Shown here: positions 27,400 to 37,217 of the stretch, in pieces
Layout: each line of letters starts with the position of its first letter
Position numbering within the stretch: the stretch's first letter is position 1
DNA from: UBA7434 sp042090785
GTDB lineage: Bacteria; Pseudomonadota; Gammaproteobacteria; Pseudomonadales; UBA7434
NCBI GenBank assembly: GCA_042090785.1
Contig: JBELIP010000003.1
Span: forward strand, 62,001 to 126,000
DNA length: 64,000 nucleotides
Direction: 5' to 3'
The notes under the pieces: model-generated
What the model was told of the DNA's origin: nothing
The model's input: only the letters and a program-made list of their open reading frames with translations
Database searches by the model: none
Made by a program: the position numbers and the translations under genes

Positions 27400-28683
27400 C
27401 TAAATAGAAAGCCGACCATTCATATAGGGCTGTAATACTTTAGGTATGCTTATACTGCCATCTTGATTTTGATAATTCTCAAGCACAGCGACCAACGTTC
27501 GCCCTACAGCTAAACCTGAACCATTTAAAGTATGGAGCAATTCTGGCTTACCAGATTCAGCACTGCGCGCTCTAGCTTTTAAGCGCCGCGCTTGATAATC
27601 ACCAAAATTACTACAAGAGCTTATTTCTCTATAACAATCCTGTGCAGGCAGCCATACTTCAAGATCGTAAGTCTTATGCGAGCCAAATGATAAATCGCCA
27701 CCGCATAAAATAACTTTTCTATAAGGTAGCTCTAACTGCTGAAGAATAGATTCTGCATGCCCTGTTAAAGATTCAAGCGCTGCTGCTGAATCTTCGGGCT
27801 TAACAACCTGGACCAACTCCACTTTTTCAAACTGATGCTGACGGATAAGGCCACGTGTATCACGACCATGACTACCCGCCTCACTACGAAAACAGCAAGT
27901 ATGCGCAACAAACTTTAAGGGCAATGCTTTTGCATCTACAATATTGTCACGGACTAAATTAGTAACGGGAACTTCGGCAGTAGGAATTAAGTAGTAGTCT
28001 GAGTCTACCGTTAACTTAAATAAATCCTCTTCAAACTTTGGCAGCTGCCCCGTACCGGTTAAAGCCTCAGCGTTAACAATAAGCGGCACATTCACCTCAA
28101 GGTAGTCGTTTTGCTCAGTATGTTGATCAAGCATAAACTGCGCTAGCGCTCGATGTAAACGAGCAACGCCACCTTTTAAAACAACAAAACGCGTGCCTGT
28201 CATTTGCGCGGCAACTTCAAAGTCTAAACCCTGAGCTTTAGCACCAAGGGCAACATGGTCTAATACATCAAAATCAAATGTCCGCGGCGTACCCCAACGT
28301 AAAAGTTCTACATTATCGGCTTCATCTTTACCTGCAGGCACCTCAGCATCTGGAATATTGGGTACATCGTATAAAAATTGTTGTAACTTTTCATCGACAT
28401 CACTGGCTTGCTGTTTGAGCGCCGATAAACTGCTATCAATTAAGGCCAAGGTTTCATTCACTTGCGCTTTAGCATCATCTACCGATAAGCCGCCTTGTAC
28501 TAACTCACCAATTTTTTTAGAGGCCTGCTTGCGCTTAGCCAAAAGTGACTGCGATTCAATATCGCTATGCTTACGCTCGGCATCTAACGCTTGAAATTGC
28601 GCCTTATCTAATTGATACCCTTTAATGGTAAGTGCTTCGGCAACATCATCTAAATGACTGCGTAAGTATTTTATATCAAGCAT
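27400..28683 (-). CDS. serS: Seryl-tRNA synthetase
   Basis: Charges tRNA-Ser (and tRNA-Sec). The 427-aa class II synthetase has an N-terminal long coiled-coil tRNA-binding arm (about residues 30-100, rich in Lys/Gln/Ala), motif 2 (CFRSEAGSHGRDTRGLIRQHQF is the region; key residues FRSEAG and GLIRQHQF) and motif 3 (NGSGLAVGRTLVAVLENYQ). Gene order crcB-serS-cysG is conserved in relatives. Nothing unusual noticed. Confidence 0.98.
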   Translation of the reverse strand: MLDIKYLRSHLDDVAEALTIKGYQLDKAQFQALDAERKHSDIESQSLLAKRKQASKKIGELVQGGLSVDDAKAQVNETLALIDSSLSALKQQASDVDEKLQQFLYDVPNIPDAEVPAGKDEADNVELLRWGTPRTFDFDVLDHVALGAKAQGLDFEVAAQMTGTRFVVLKGGVARLHRALAQFMLDQHTEQNDYLEVNVPLIVNAEALTGTGQLPKFEEDLFKLTVDSDYYLIPTAEVPVTNLVRDNIVDAKALPLKFVAHTCCFRSEAGSHGRDTRGLIRQHQFEKVELVQVVKPEDSAAALESLTGHAESILQQLELPYRKVILCGGDLSFGSHKTYDLEVWLPAQDCYREISSCSNFGDYQARRLKARARSAESGKPELLHTLNGSGLAVGRTLVAVLENYQNQDGSISIPKVLQPYMNGRLSI

Positions 28684-28789
28684 GAAATTTAAAGCCTTGT
28701 GTCTATTGTGCGTATTATGAATATGTGGTTATTTTGAATAAGTTTATCTGTTTAATGGTGCGGTAAAGCTGACAGCCATCGTTTTATTA

Positions 28790-29197
28790 CTACCAGCGGG
28801 CTAGTTCAATACCTGTCCACGTCAAAAAAAGGCATATTATCACGCTGCCCAGTACATATACCATTGCCGTTAGCCACTCACCTTGCTGCAATAAGCCAAG
28901 CGCTTCTAACGAAAAAGTTGAGAATGTGGTTAATGCGCCTAGAAAACCGACAATTAATAATGGCCGCCAGCTCTCGGCTATTAAGCCTTTTTCAGTAATG
29001 ACTACGAATAAAACACCTATCATCAGCGCACCAATGGCATTAGCAAGCAAAGTACCTAATAGCGCAGCTGTCGGCAGAAATGATTCAAAACGCTGCACAG
29101 CCCAAACGCTTATAGCAAATCGCAACATAGCGCCCAAAGCGCCGCCAAGACCAATAACCATAAACGTTGAAAATGTTGTTTGAATCACAAGAAGCAC
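28790..29197 (-). CDS. crcB: Fluoride channel CrcB/Fluc
   Basis: Small inner-membrane fluoride exporter acting as an antiparallel dimer. The 135-aa protein has four hydrophobic segments and the family motif GGALGAMLRF near the start, plus GFLGALTTFSTFSLE in the third segment, which carries the conserved Phe and polar track residues. It sits 25 bp after rarA on the same strand. I did not find a fluoride riboswitch upstream, so it is probably expressed with rarA. Confidence 0.95.
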   Translation of the reverse strand: MLLVIQTTFSTFMVIGLGGALGAMLRFAISVWAVQRFESFLPTAALLGTLLANAIGALMIGVLFVVITEKGLIAESWRPLLIVGFLGALTTFSTFSLEALGLLQQGEWLTAMVYVLGSVIICLFLTWTGIELARW

Positions 29198-29222
29198 CTA
29201 TTCATTATAGTTAAGAGACGGT

Positions 29223-30599
29223 CTATAAAAATTTTTTAATGGGATAACGTGGCAATTCGCTTGCCGCATCAAGTGCTTTAAAGCGCGCCAGCTTAGCTTT
29301 TATTTTTGCTTCTAGCCCTTGTTCGACGGGTTGATACAACACCTCATCTTTTAAAGCCTCAGGGAAATAATTCTCGCCAGCGGCATAGGCCTCATCATAA
29401 TCATGTGCGTAGCGATACTCCGCACCGTAATCTAAGGACTTCATTAAATCGGTAGGCGCATTGCGAAGATGTAGCGGTACGGGCTCGGCCCCATACTCTT
29501 TCGCCAATATTTTTGCTTGCGCCAGGGCTTTATAAACTGCATTGCTTTTGGGTGCTACGGCCAAATACACCACCGCCTGCGCCAAACTCAATTCGCCTTC
29601 AGGGCTGCCTAAGCGACTCTGCACATCCCACGCGTTTAAGGCTATATTTAACGCGCGCGGATCAGCATTACCAATATCCTCACTCGCCATACGAACAACG
29701 CGACGGGCAATATAAAGTGGATCGCAGCCACCTTCAAGCATGCGCGCAAACCAGTATAAAGCGGCATCAGGTGCACTACCTCTAACGGATTTATGAAGTG
29801 CTGATATTTGATCGTAAAAATGTTCACCTTTATTATCAAAGCGAGAAGCCCGCTCACGCAACACCTCTTTGAGTAACTTATCATCGACGTTAGTCAGCTT
29901 TCTAGCGCTAGCAAATTGCACAGCAAGTTCAAGCATACCCAATGCAGAACGAGCATCGCCATCGGCTACAGTGGCAACTTTATGTACAACCTCAGCACTC
30001 ACTTCAATACCACAATCGCCAAGCCCATTCTCAACATCGCTTATAGCGCGCGTTAACACCTTAACCAAATCTGCCGTAGATAACGATTGCAGCGTATAAA
30101 CACGGACACGTGAGAGTAAGGCATTATTTAATTCAAAAGAGGGATTTTCTGTAGTGGCGCCAATAAAAACAAATAAACCATCTTCAATATGTGGCAATAA
30201 AGCATCTTGCTGCGACTTATTAAAACGGTGCACCTCATCAATGAAGAGTAAGGTGTTTATGTTGGTTTGCTGCCGTTGCTTGGCAAGCTCAACCACTTGC
30301 CGAATATCTTTAACGCCCGCACTCACTGCTGATAGCGTTTCAAACTGAGCACGACTTTGCAGGGCTAAAATTTTGGCTAAAGTGGTTTTACCGGTTCCTG
30401 GTGGCCCCCATAAAATCATGGAGTGAAGCTCGCCATTAAGTAACGCCTGACGCAAAGCTGAATCGGGACCTAGGATATGCTCCTGACCACAATAAGTATC
30501 GATGCTTGTTGGTCTAACGCGCGCAGCTAATGGCTTATCATGACGCATCCGCATGGCCGAATCATTAAAATCAAAACCGCTAGCATGGGAATCTGTCAT
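29223..30599 (-). CDS. rarA: Replication-associated recombination protein RarA (MgsA)
   Basis: AAA+ ATPase acting at stalled replication forks. The 458 aa include Walker A GPPGTGKTTLAK, Walker B LFIDEVHRF, sensor 1 GATTENPSFE and the C-terminal tetramerisation domain (MLEGGCDPLYIARRVVRMAS; AEYRYAHDYD). The start overlaps the lolA stop by 4 bp, so translation is coupled. The lolA-rarA-(crcB)-serS order matches Pseudomonas. Confidence 0.97.
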   Translation of the reverse strand: MTDSHASGFDFNDSAMRMRHDKPLAARVRPTSIDTYCGQEHILGPDSALRQALLNGELHSMILWGPPGTGKTTLAKILALQSRAQFETLSAVSAGVKDIRQVVELAKQRQQTNINTLLFIDEVHRFNKSQQDALLPHIEDGLFVFIGATTENPSFELNNALLSRVRVYTLQSLSTADLVKVLTRAISDVENGLGDCGIEVSAEVVHKVATVADGDARSALGMLELAVQFASARKLTNVDDKLLKEVLRERASRFDNKGEHFYDQISALHKSVRGSAPDAALYWFARMLEGGCDPLYIARRVVRMASEDIGNADPRALNIALNAWDVQSRLGSPEGELSLAQAVVYLAVAPKSNAVYKALAQAKILAKEYGAEPVPLHLRNAPTDLMKSLDYGAEYRYAHDYDEAYAAGENYFPEALKDEVLYQPVEQGLEAKIKAKLARFKALDAASELPRYPIKKFL

Positions 30600-31333
30600 T
30601 GGCGGTGAATAATATCGGTATAAGCAGGAGGGCTTAATTCAAAACGTTTATTGTTAATCGCTGCCTCAACATTAATCGCTGTAAATTCAAAACGACTGCT
30701 TTGCTGCAAGTCGTCAAGAATTGAAATTGCTTGCAGTACACCCGCTTTAAATTCAAGTGTAAGCACCTCAAATAAACCCTCATTACTCAGTGGCTTTAAG
30801 CTGAACAACTGCCTTAAAGGCGCGCTAACTTCTGACAAGGTTGCTGAGGATGAGGCCACCGCCATGATTTCAGTGACTATAAATTGCTTAGCTATTGCCT
30901 CAGCATCGCCAGATAACAACAACACTGGCATAGCTGAAAGCTGACCCGATAAAGGCTCAATAATTAATTGGTCGATATCACTATCGTATTGAAAAAATTG
31001 CTGCTCATTAACAATTAATGTTTGCTCTAACGGTTCAACAATATCCCAGCGAAGCTTGTCGGGGCGCGCTAGCCACATTTTGCCGCTTGACTGATCAACG
31101 ATAACGCCATTGGCATCACGTACTGTTTGTTTAAAATTCGCTTGAAAATAAACACTTCGCGATAACAAATCGGCTAATACCGCTTGGTGTTCTGCAGATG
31201 GAATTTCTGCTGATAAACTTTCTGACGCTGAGCTTTCTACAGCATCATTCGCAAAAACTCGACCAGCCACAAGCGACATGAATATCATGAAAATAAAAAT
31301 GTTGAATTTATAAAGCATTACATTTCTTTGCAT
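30596..31333 (-). CDS. lolA: Outer-membrane lipoprotein carrier protein LolA
   Basis: Periplasmic chaperone carrying lipoproteins from LolCDE to LolB. The 245 aa include a signal peptide (about 1-28, ending RVFA), then the LolA barrel with YFQANFKQTVRDANG, the conserved GKMWLARPDKLRWDI and VNEQQFFQYDSDIDQ. Slightly longer than E. coli LolA because of an acidic/Ser-rich linker after the signal peptide. The ATG at 31333 has AAGG about 9 nt upstream. It serves the surface lipoproteins of the cell, including the GH16 lipoprotein and SOUL lipoprotein seen here. Confidence 0.93.
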   Translation of the reverse strand: MQRNVMLYKFNIFIFMIFMSLVAGRVFANDAVESSASESLSAEIPSAEHQAVLADLLSRSVYFQANFKQTVRDANGVIVDQSSGKMWLARPDKLRWDIVEPLEQTLIVNEQQFFQYDSDIDQLIIEPLSGQLSAMPVLLLSGDAEAIAKQFIVTEIMAVASSSATLSEVSAPLRQLFSLKPLSNEGLFEVLTLEFKAGVLQAISILDDLQQSSRFEFTAINVEAAINNKRFELSPPAYTDIIHRQ

Positions 31334-31441
31334 TATTAACGGCCTTTAGCTGGCTTTATTAGTTAACGATTATCAGCACAGTGATAACCGTCAAACTTGG
31401 ACAGTTATCAGCTAAAAATTATCCAAGCAAACTACTGACTG

Positions 31442-33856
31442 CTATCTTCTTGGCGGTGGTGATGCAATAACTTCTCTACTGCCATTTGGCTGCATTTCTG
31501 AAATCACTCCTGCCGCTTCCATGGCTTCAATCATCCGTGCCGCACGGTTGTAACCAATGCGTAATTTGCGTTGCACCGATGAAATAGAAGCTTTGCGTGT
31601 TTCAGTAACAAACATGACGGCCTCATCATAAAGCGCATCTTGTTCGTTATCAGAACTCTCGGCAGGCTCAAGACCTGGAATAGCATCGCCACCTGATCCG
31701 CCTTCATCAATAAGGTCTGGTAGGTAATCTGGCTCAGCTCTTGCGCGCCAGTCATCTGCCACCCTATGAACCTCATCATCCGAAACAAAAGCGCCGTGAA
31801 CTCGTATAGGCACACCGCTACCCGGTGGCAAATAAAGCATATCACCATGACCTAATAACTGCTCGGCGCCACCTTGATCTAGAATCGTTCTTGAATCAAT
31901 TCTTGAAGATACCTGAAAAGCTATACGCGTTGGCACGTTGGCTTTTATCAAACCGGTAATAACATCTACCGAGGGTCGCTGCGTCGCAAGCACTAGGTGA
32001 ATGCCTGCGGCACGTGCTTTTTGAGCAATCCTTGCAATAAGCTGCTCTACTTTTTTACCAACAATCATAATCATATCGGCAAACTCATCAATCACTACCA
32101 CAATATGTGGCAACGTTTCTAAGTCAGGCGGAACCTGATCATCGACATCAATAATGGATAATGGATCGGGCTGCCATACGGGATCGGTAATCGTTTCACC
32201 CGCTGCCAATGCATCGGTTATTTTTTTATTAAAACCATCTAAGTTCCTAACACCCATAGCAGCCATTAATTTATAACGACGCTCCATTTCACCCACACAC
32301 CAACGTAAACCGTTAGCAGCATCTTTCATATCAGTGATAACCGGTGTTAATAAATGTGGAATGCCCTCATACACACTTAACTCAAGCATTTTAGGATCAA
32401 TAAGAATTAAACGAACGTCTTCAGGCGTGGCCTTATAAAGCAAACTGAGCAGCATGGCATTAACACCAACCGACTTACCTGAACCGGTAGTACCTGCAAC
32501 GAGCAAGTGAGGCATTTTTGCTAAATCGGCGACAATTGGCTCGCCGGCAATATCATGCCCTAGCGCAAGCGTTAGGTGTGAGCTCGCTTCGGTATAAACC
32601 GATGAGGTAAGCACCTCTCCCAGCATAACCATGGCGCGATTTTCGTTGGGGATTTCTATACCAACAACCGACTTGCCCGGAATAACCTCTACGACACGAA
32701 CACTTATTACCGCTAACGAGCGTGCTAGATCCTTGACCAAATTACTAATACGGCTTACCTTAACACCAGCTGCAGGCTGTATTTCAAATCGCGTGACTAC
32801 CGGCCCAGGTAAAACCGACTTCACTTCGGCTTTAATGCCAAAATCGGCAAGCTTAGTTTCAAGTAGGCTTGAAAGCTGTGATAACTGGTCAGAAGTAAAG
32901 CCAATTTGACGACCGACTGTAGGCTCATCAAGCAAATCAAAATCAGGCACTTCTAACGGCTCAGCACTATTGCGGGGTCGTTTAACTGGCTTGGGCGCTT
33001 TCTTTTTGGCTACTGGTTTAGCCTTGGTCACGGGCAACAAGGACTCTGCCGATTGTTTTATTTGGGTAATCATTGCGCCAACTGAAATTTCTTCATCGAC
33101 AACAGCAGGCTTGGATTGTACTACCGGTGGCTTCTCTATAACTGCAACCGGCGCTTTTAACCGAGCAGCCTCTTTGTCACGGCGCTTTTGTCTTGCTAAT
33201 TCACGACGCCGATCATTCCAATCGATAAACCAGGTAACAAAACGATCGAGTAGAACGACAGTAGATGCACCCACACGATCCATTAAACTCAGCCAAGATA
33301 TTTCGGCAAATAAAGTTAAACCGAATAAGGTAATGGAGAGCATGAGTAAAACAGTTCCAGCAGGATGTAAAACCTGCAACAAGCCATCTTTAATCATTGA
33401 GCCAATATAACCACCACTACCAAAAGGTAAATTGGTTTGGTCAGTAATTGTCGATAACGACAGTAAACAGGTAAACCCCATTAACACTAAGAGTAAGCCT
33501 GCTAACTTTAACGCTACGGTTAGTGCATTGAAACGAAAAGCATCATAACGGTCCCTAAAAATAAGCCATGCACGATGCATTAACGCAAAAGGAATTAAAT
33601 AAGCGGTATATCCGAGCAAGGAAAAAAGCACATCAGAAAACCAAGCACCTGACATACCAGCGGTGTTGCGAACCGAACTATGATCGCCGGTTGCTGACCA
33701 ACTAGGGTCTTGGGCGCTGTAACTGAGTAAAGCCATTAGGAAATAACCCGCTATTGCCAGCAGCGCGATTAATGTTCCTTCGCGAACAACCAAGAGCAAA
33801 GCGCCTGACTCATCAGCAGACTGAGATTTGGCTGATGTTTTTAAAGTTTTTGCCAT
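31442..33856 (-). CDS. ftsK: DNA translocase FtsK
   Basis: Septum-located pump that segregates chromosome ends and activates XerCD at dif. The 804 aa include four to five N-terminal membrane helices (to about residue 180), a fairly short basic/Pro linker (KAPKPVKRPR), the motor domain with Walker A VAGTTGSGKSVGVNAM and Walker B VVVIDEFADM, and the C-terminal gamma winged helix (ASISSVQRKLRIGYNRAARM) that reads KOPS. The linker is much shorter than in E. coli FtsK (1329 aa). Confidence 0.98.
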   Translation of the reverse strand: MAKTLKTSAKSQSADESGALLLVVREGTLIALLAIAGYFLMALLSYSAQDPSWSATGDHSSVRNTAGMSGAWFSDVLFSLLGYTAYLIPFALMHRAWLIFRDRYDAFRFNALTVALKLAGLLLVLMGFTCLLSLSTITDQTNLPFGSGGYIGSMIKDGLLQVLHPAGTVLLMLSITLFGLTLFAEISWLSLMDRVGASTVVLLDRFVTWFIDWNDRRRELARQKRRDKEAARLKAPVAVIEKPPVVQSKPAVVDEEISVGAMITQIKQSAESLLPVTKAKPVAKKKAPKPVKRPRNSAEPLEVPDFDLLDEPTVGRQIGFTSDQLSQLSSLLETKLADFGIKAEVKSVLPGPVVTRFEIQPAAGVKVSRISNLVKDLARSLAVISVRVVEVIPGKSVVGIEIPNENRAMVMLGEVLTSSVYTEASSHLTLALGHDIAGEPIVADLAKMPHLLVAGTTGSGKSVGVNAMLLSLLYKATPEDVRLILIDPKMLELSVYEGIPHLLTPVITDMKDAANGLRWCVGEMERRYKLMAAMGVRNLDGFNKKITDALAAGETITDPVWQPDPLSIIDVDDQVPPDLETLPHIVVVIDEFADMIMIVGKKVEQLIARIAQKARAAGIHLVLATQRPSVDVITGLIKANVPTRIAFQVSSRIDSRTILDQGGAEQLLGHGDMLYLPPGSGVPIRVHGAFVSDDEVHRVADDWRARAEPDYLPDLIDEGGSGGDAIPGLEPAESSDNEQDALYDEAVMFVTETRKASISSVQRKLRIGYNRAARMIEAMEAAGVISEMQPNGSREVIASPPPRR

Positions 33857-34158
33857 AGTGGATTTACGCTATAAATCGGTTTATTTGTGATCAACCTGCT
33901 CGCTTTCAACAGAACTAATCTCTAGGCGTGTAGCAAACTAAAAAACAGCGCAAACATCAAGGTACAATTCCCAACCCTGAGCAGTATTGTTCTGCATCAT
34001 CAATCACTTGCATTCTCAGCAATCAATACTAGCGACCGAGTAAGAAATACCTCTATTTTGATTAATTCATTGAATTAATGCTTAACGCAACCGTCGTTGT
34101 CTATTATCATTGTGGCCCGTCCATAGAGGCTCACATTTAAACAAAGGATCCAATCTCC
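33857..34158. other. Divergent promoter region ftsK / trxB
   Basis: About 300 bp. It contains a 19-bp inverted repeat (separate entry) and, to its right, a tentative trxB promoter TTAACG, 17 bp, TATCAT. No gene is seen. Confidence 0.5.
34061..34079. promoter_or_regulatory. Perfect AT-rich inverted repeat upstream of trxB
   Basis: ATTAATTCA, T, TGAATTAAT. The dyad lies directly before a tentative -35 box of trxB, a plausible operator position. Regulator unknown. Confidence 0.45.
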
Positions 34159-35112
34159 ATGCCAGAAACGATACACCACCGCTTAATTATCCTAGGCTCT
34201 GGCCCAGCCGGTTACTCAGCTGCCGTCTATGCTGCTCGCGCGAATCTTAACCCCGTTATTATTGCTGGCATGGAACCAGGTGGTCAGCTAACCACGACAA
34301 CCGATGTCGATAACTGGCCTGGTGACCCTGATGGAGTACAAGGGCCTGATTTAATGGTTCGAATGCAAAAACATGCCGAGCGATTTGATACCAAAATTAT
34401 TACTGATCATATTGAAGGCGTCGATTTAAATAAGCGCCCTTTCATATTAACTGGCAACAACGCAGTCTACAGCTGCGATAGCCTTATTATCTGCACCGGC
34501 GCATCAGCTCAATACCTTGGCCTACCTTCTGAAGAAGCCTTTATGGGTCGCGGTGTGAGTGCCTGCGCCACCTGCGATGGTTTCTTTTATCGCGATCAAA
34601 AAGTTGCTGTCATTGGCGGCGGTAATACCGCTGTCGAAGAAGCCTTATATTTGTCAAATATCGCTTCTGAAGTTGTTTTAGTGCATCGTCGCGACACGCT
34701 TCGCTCAGAAAAAATATTACAAGACAAACTCTTTGAGAAAGCCAAAAATGGCAATATAACAATCAAGTGGAACAGCACATTAGATGAAGTGTTAGGTGAC
34801 GACATGGGTGTTACCGGTATGCGAATAGCCGCAACCGATGGCTCAGGCATAGAAGATATCGATTTATCTGGCGTATTTGTTGCCATTGGCCATAAACCGA
34901 ATACCGGCATTTTTAATGAGCAATTGGATATGAAAGATGGCTACCTAACCATTCATGGTGGCTCTCAAGGTAACGCAACACAAACTTCAAAAGCAGGCAT
35001 TTTTGCTGCCGGCGATGTTGCCGACCACGTTTATCGCCAAGCCATCACATCAGCAGGCTCAGGCTGTATGGCTGCACTTGATGCCGAGAAATTTTTAGAT
35101 GATCTCGCGTAA
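34159..35112 (+). CDS. trxB: Thioredoxin reductase
   Basis: NADPH-dependent flavoenzyme that keeps thioredoxin reduced, supplying cysH (PAPS reductase) among others. The 317-aa protein shows FAD motif ILGSGPAGYSAAVYAARA, redox site SACATCDGFF (Cys136, Cys139), NADPH motif AVIGGGNTAVEEALYLS and the C-terminal FAD motif GIFAAGDVAD. Start supported by AAGGATCC upstream of the ATG. First gene of the rightward block with aat and bpt. Confidence 0.98.
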   Translation: MPETIHHRLIILGSGPAGYSAAVYAARANLNPVIIAGMEPGGQLTTTTDVDNWPGDPDGVQGPDLMVRMQKHAERFDTKIITDHIEGVDLNKRPFILTGNNAVYSCDSLIICTGASAQYLGLPSEEAFMGRGVSACATCDGFFYRDQKVAVIGGGNTAVEEALYLSNIASEVVLVHRRDTLRSEKILQDKLFEKAKNGNITIKWNSTLDEVLGDDMGVTGMRIAATDGSGIEDIDLSGVFVAIGHKPNTGIFNEQLDMKDGYLTIHGGSQGNATQTSKAGIFAAGDVADHVYRQAITSAGSGCMAALDAEKFLDDLA

Positions 35113-35199
35113 TTGCAACCGCCTGAATGAGTAATAATAAAAAAATATTTTTAATCAAAAATGATGACATGAAGTCAGAACACCAAGATTAACAGGTTC

Positions 35200-35967
35200 A
35201 TGCAAGATAAGCCGCCCATAGATAATCAATTCCCGCCATTGGAATCTGCATTAGCAGATCCCAATGGCTTGCTTGCCACTGGCGGCGATCTGAGCTGTGA
35301 AAGACTACAGCTGGCCTATTCTCTTGGCATCTTTCCTTGGTTCAGTGATGACCAGCCTATTATGTGGTGGTCTCCCGACCCTCGCGCGGTAATGTACCCA
35401 CATAAACTGCATTTATCTAAAAGCCTAAAAAAAAGCATGCGGCAAAAAAACTATCAATTAAGTGTTAATCGTGACTTCGAACAAGTCATCCATGCTTGCG
35501 CAGAAACTCGCTCCGGCAACGACGAGCAGGGCTTAGATGACACATGGATTACCAGCGAGATGATTGACGCTTACACTGCTCTTCACCATAAACAGCAAGC
35601 GCACTCTTTTGAAGTTTGGGACGGCACTGAATTAGTTGGCGGACTTTATGGCGTGGCATCTGGCCAAATATTTTCTGGCGAGTCCATGTTCCACCGTCGC
35701 ACTGACGCCTCAAAAATAGCCTTTACACTCACATGCATGCAAATACAGCAATGGGGATTTGAACTGCTGGATTGCCAAATAATGAACCCACACCTAAAAA
35801 GCCTTGGCGCTGAAGAGCTACCCAGAGCGAGCTTTAAACAATGCCTGCGGAGTTGCGCCGACAGCTCGGTGTTGACTAACAATCTAAATATCTGGCAAAC
35901 AACCAGCTGGCAAAACACGCGCGAATTAAGTAACGCCTTTATTGACACAAAAGAAGGCACAAGATAA
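35200..35967 (+). CDS. aat: Leucyl/phenylalanyl-tRNA-protein transferase
   Basis: Adds Leu or Phe from tRNA to proteins with N-terminal Lys or Arg, creating ClpS-recognised degrons. The 255 aa include FPPLESALADPNGLLATGGD, LGIFPWFSDDQPIMWWSPDPR and the catalytic GGLYGVASGQIFSGESMFH. Its stop overlaps the bpt start by one base (TAATG), so they are coupled. Confidence 0.98.
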   Translation: MQDKPPIDNQFPPLESALADPNGLLATGGDLSCERLQLAYSLGIFPWFSDDQPIMWWSPDPRAVMYPHKLHLSKSLKKSMRQKNYQLSVNRDFEQVIHACAETRSGNDEQGLDDTWITSEMIDAYTALHHKQQAHSFEVWDGTELVGGLYGVASGQIFSGESMFHRRTDASKIAFTLTCMQIQQWGFELLDCQIMNPHLKSLGAEELPRASFKQCLRSCADSSVLTNNLNIWQTTSWQNTRELSNAFIDTKEGTR

Positions 35968-36674
35968 TGAGCGTATTATTTAAACTAAAGGTCTACGCAA
36001 CTCAACCGCACGAATGTGGCTACCAAGAAGACAAAGAAGCCACAACATTATTTATTGACCCCAGCCAAGAACTCGACGAAATTGCCTACCAAGACCTTAC
36101 TGAAATTGGTTTTCGACGCTCAGGCACACACTACTACCGACCACACTGCCAAAGCTGCAATGAATGCATTCCCGCGAGAATACCGGTTGAAACATTCACA
36201 GCCACCAAGCGACAAAAACGCATTGAAAATAAAAATAAGGATTTAACCACGCATGCAGTTGAGTCCATTGATACCGGCGAACATTACCAACTGTATGCAA
36301 AATATATAGAAACACGCCATGAAAATGGCGATATGTACCCGCCGACACCCGATCAATATCAACAATTTTTAGGCCGCGAGACACGTTTTAGCAAATTCAC
36401 CGAGTTTCGCCATAACGGAGAATTAGTAGCGGTCAGTGTTAGAGACAACGTTGCTGATAGCTATTCGGCTATTTACACCTTCTTCGACCCTAATTACTCA
36501 AACAGAAGCCTAGGTAGCTTTGCAATTCTATGGCTAATTAGAGAAGCCCAGCGCGAAAAGCTGAGCTATGTATATTTGGGCTACTGGATCCGCTCATGTC
36601 GAAAAATGTCCTATAAAATCGATTATCGCCCCATAGAACTGCTGCTTGATAACCGCTGGCAAACCCTCAGTTAG
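35967..36674 (+). CDS. bpt: Aspartate/glutamate leucyltransferase (Bpt, ATE family)
   Basis: Transfers Leu to proteins with N-terminal Asp or Glu, feeding them to ClpS/ClpAP. The 235-aa ATE-family protein has the N-terminal Cys cluster HECGYQ and HCQSCNECIPARIP, and the C-terminal SVYTFFDP-like AIYTFFDPNYSNRSLGSFAI, then YLGYWIRSCRKMSYK. Bacterial proteins of this type, unlike the eukaryotic arginyl transferase, use Leu-tRNA (family knowledge). Translationally coupled to aat. Confidence 0.96.
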   Translation: MSVLFKLKVYATQPHECGYQEDKEATTLFIDPSQELDEIAYQDLTEIGFRRSGTHYYRPHCQSCNECIPARIPVETFTATKRQKRIENKNKDLTTHAVESIDTGEHYQLYAKYIETRHENGDMYPPTPDQYQQFLGRETRFSKFTEFRHNGELVAVSVRDNVADSYSAIYTFFDPNYSNRSLGSFAILWLIREAQREKLSYVYLGYWIRSCRKMSYKIDYRPIELLLDNRWQTLS

Positions 36675-36791
36675 CCGTTGTAATTACTTATCTTTGATTC
36701 TGCCTGTCTTTTAGTGCAAAATGCGCGCCTTCGCTTGCATTGGTTTAAAAAGGGCTAAGGCAAAAATGATAATTAGTGGAATAAATTAAGC

Positions 36792-37010
36792 ATGGCAAAA
36801 GAAGAAAATATTGAGTTTGAAGGTGAAGTCATCGACACGCTTCCAAACACGACATTCCGAGTGAAATTAGAGAATGATCATGTAATCACTGCGCATATAT
36901 CAGGCAAAATGCGTAAGAACTACATTCGAATTCTTACTGGCGATAAGGTAAAAGTTGAAATGACACCTTATGATTTAAGCAAAGGTCGCATTACCTTTAG
37001 AGCAAGATAG
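36792..37010 (+). CDS. infA: Translation initiation factor IF-1
   Basis: S1-like OB-fold factor binding the ribosomal A site. The 72 aa match the standard length: MAKEENIEFEGEVIDTLPNT, then HVITAHISGKMRKNYIRIL and the end LSKGRITFRAR. Located between bpt and clpA, as in Pseudomonas. Convergent with clpA, with a shared hairpin between. Confidence 0.99.
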   Translation: MAKEENIEFEGEVIDTLPNTTFRVKLENDHVITAHISGKMRKNYIRILTGDKVKVEMTPYDLSKGRITFRAR

Positions 37011-37146
37011 TATTAATTACTCAAATGAGCCTATAAAAATGGGCTCTTTGCCCCCTCTCATTTACCGCGCCTAACACTCTTCTTGCTCAAACTTACTGTC
37101 TGCTTTTATTATTACTTGACAGCTCACTAGAGCTGCCCTCATAAAA

Positions 37147-37179
37147 AAACGGCAGTGCAAAATTATTGCACTGCCGTTT
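37147..37179 (-). terminator. Terminator between infA and clpA
   Basis: 14-bp perfect stem (AAACGGCAGTGCAA and complement), 5-nt loop. On the minus strand it is followed by seven Ts, so it mainly ends the clpA transcript. In the plus direction it may also end infA. Confidence 0.92.
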
Positions 37180-37217
37180 AATTTTCTAGGTCGACTGAAG
37201 CCAGCTGAACTTAACTA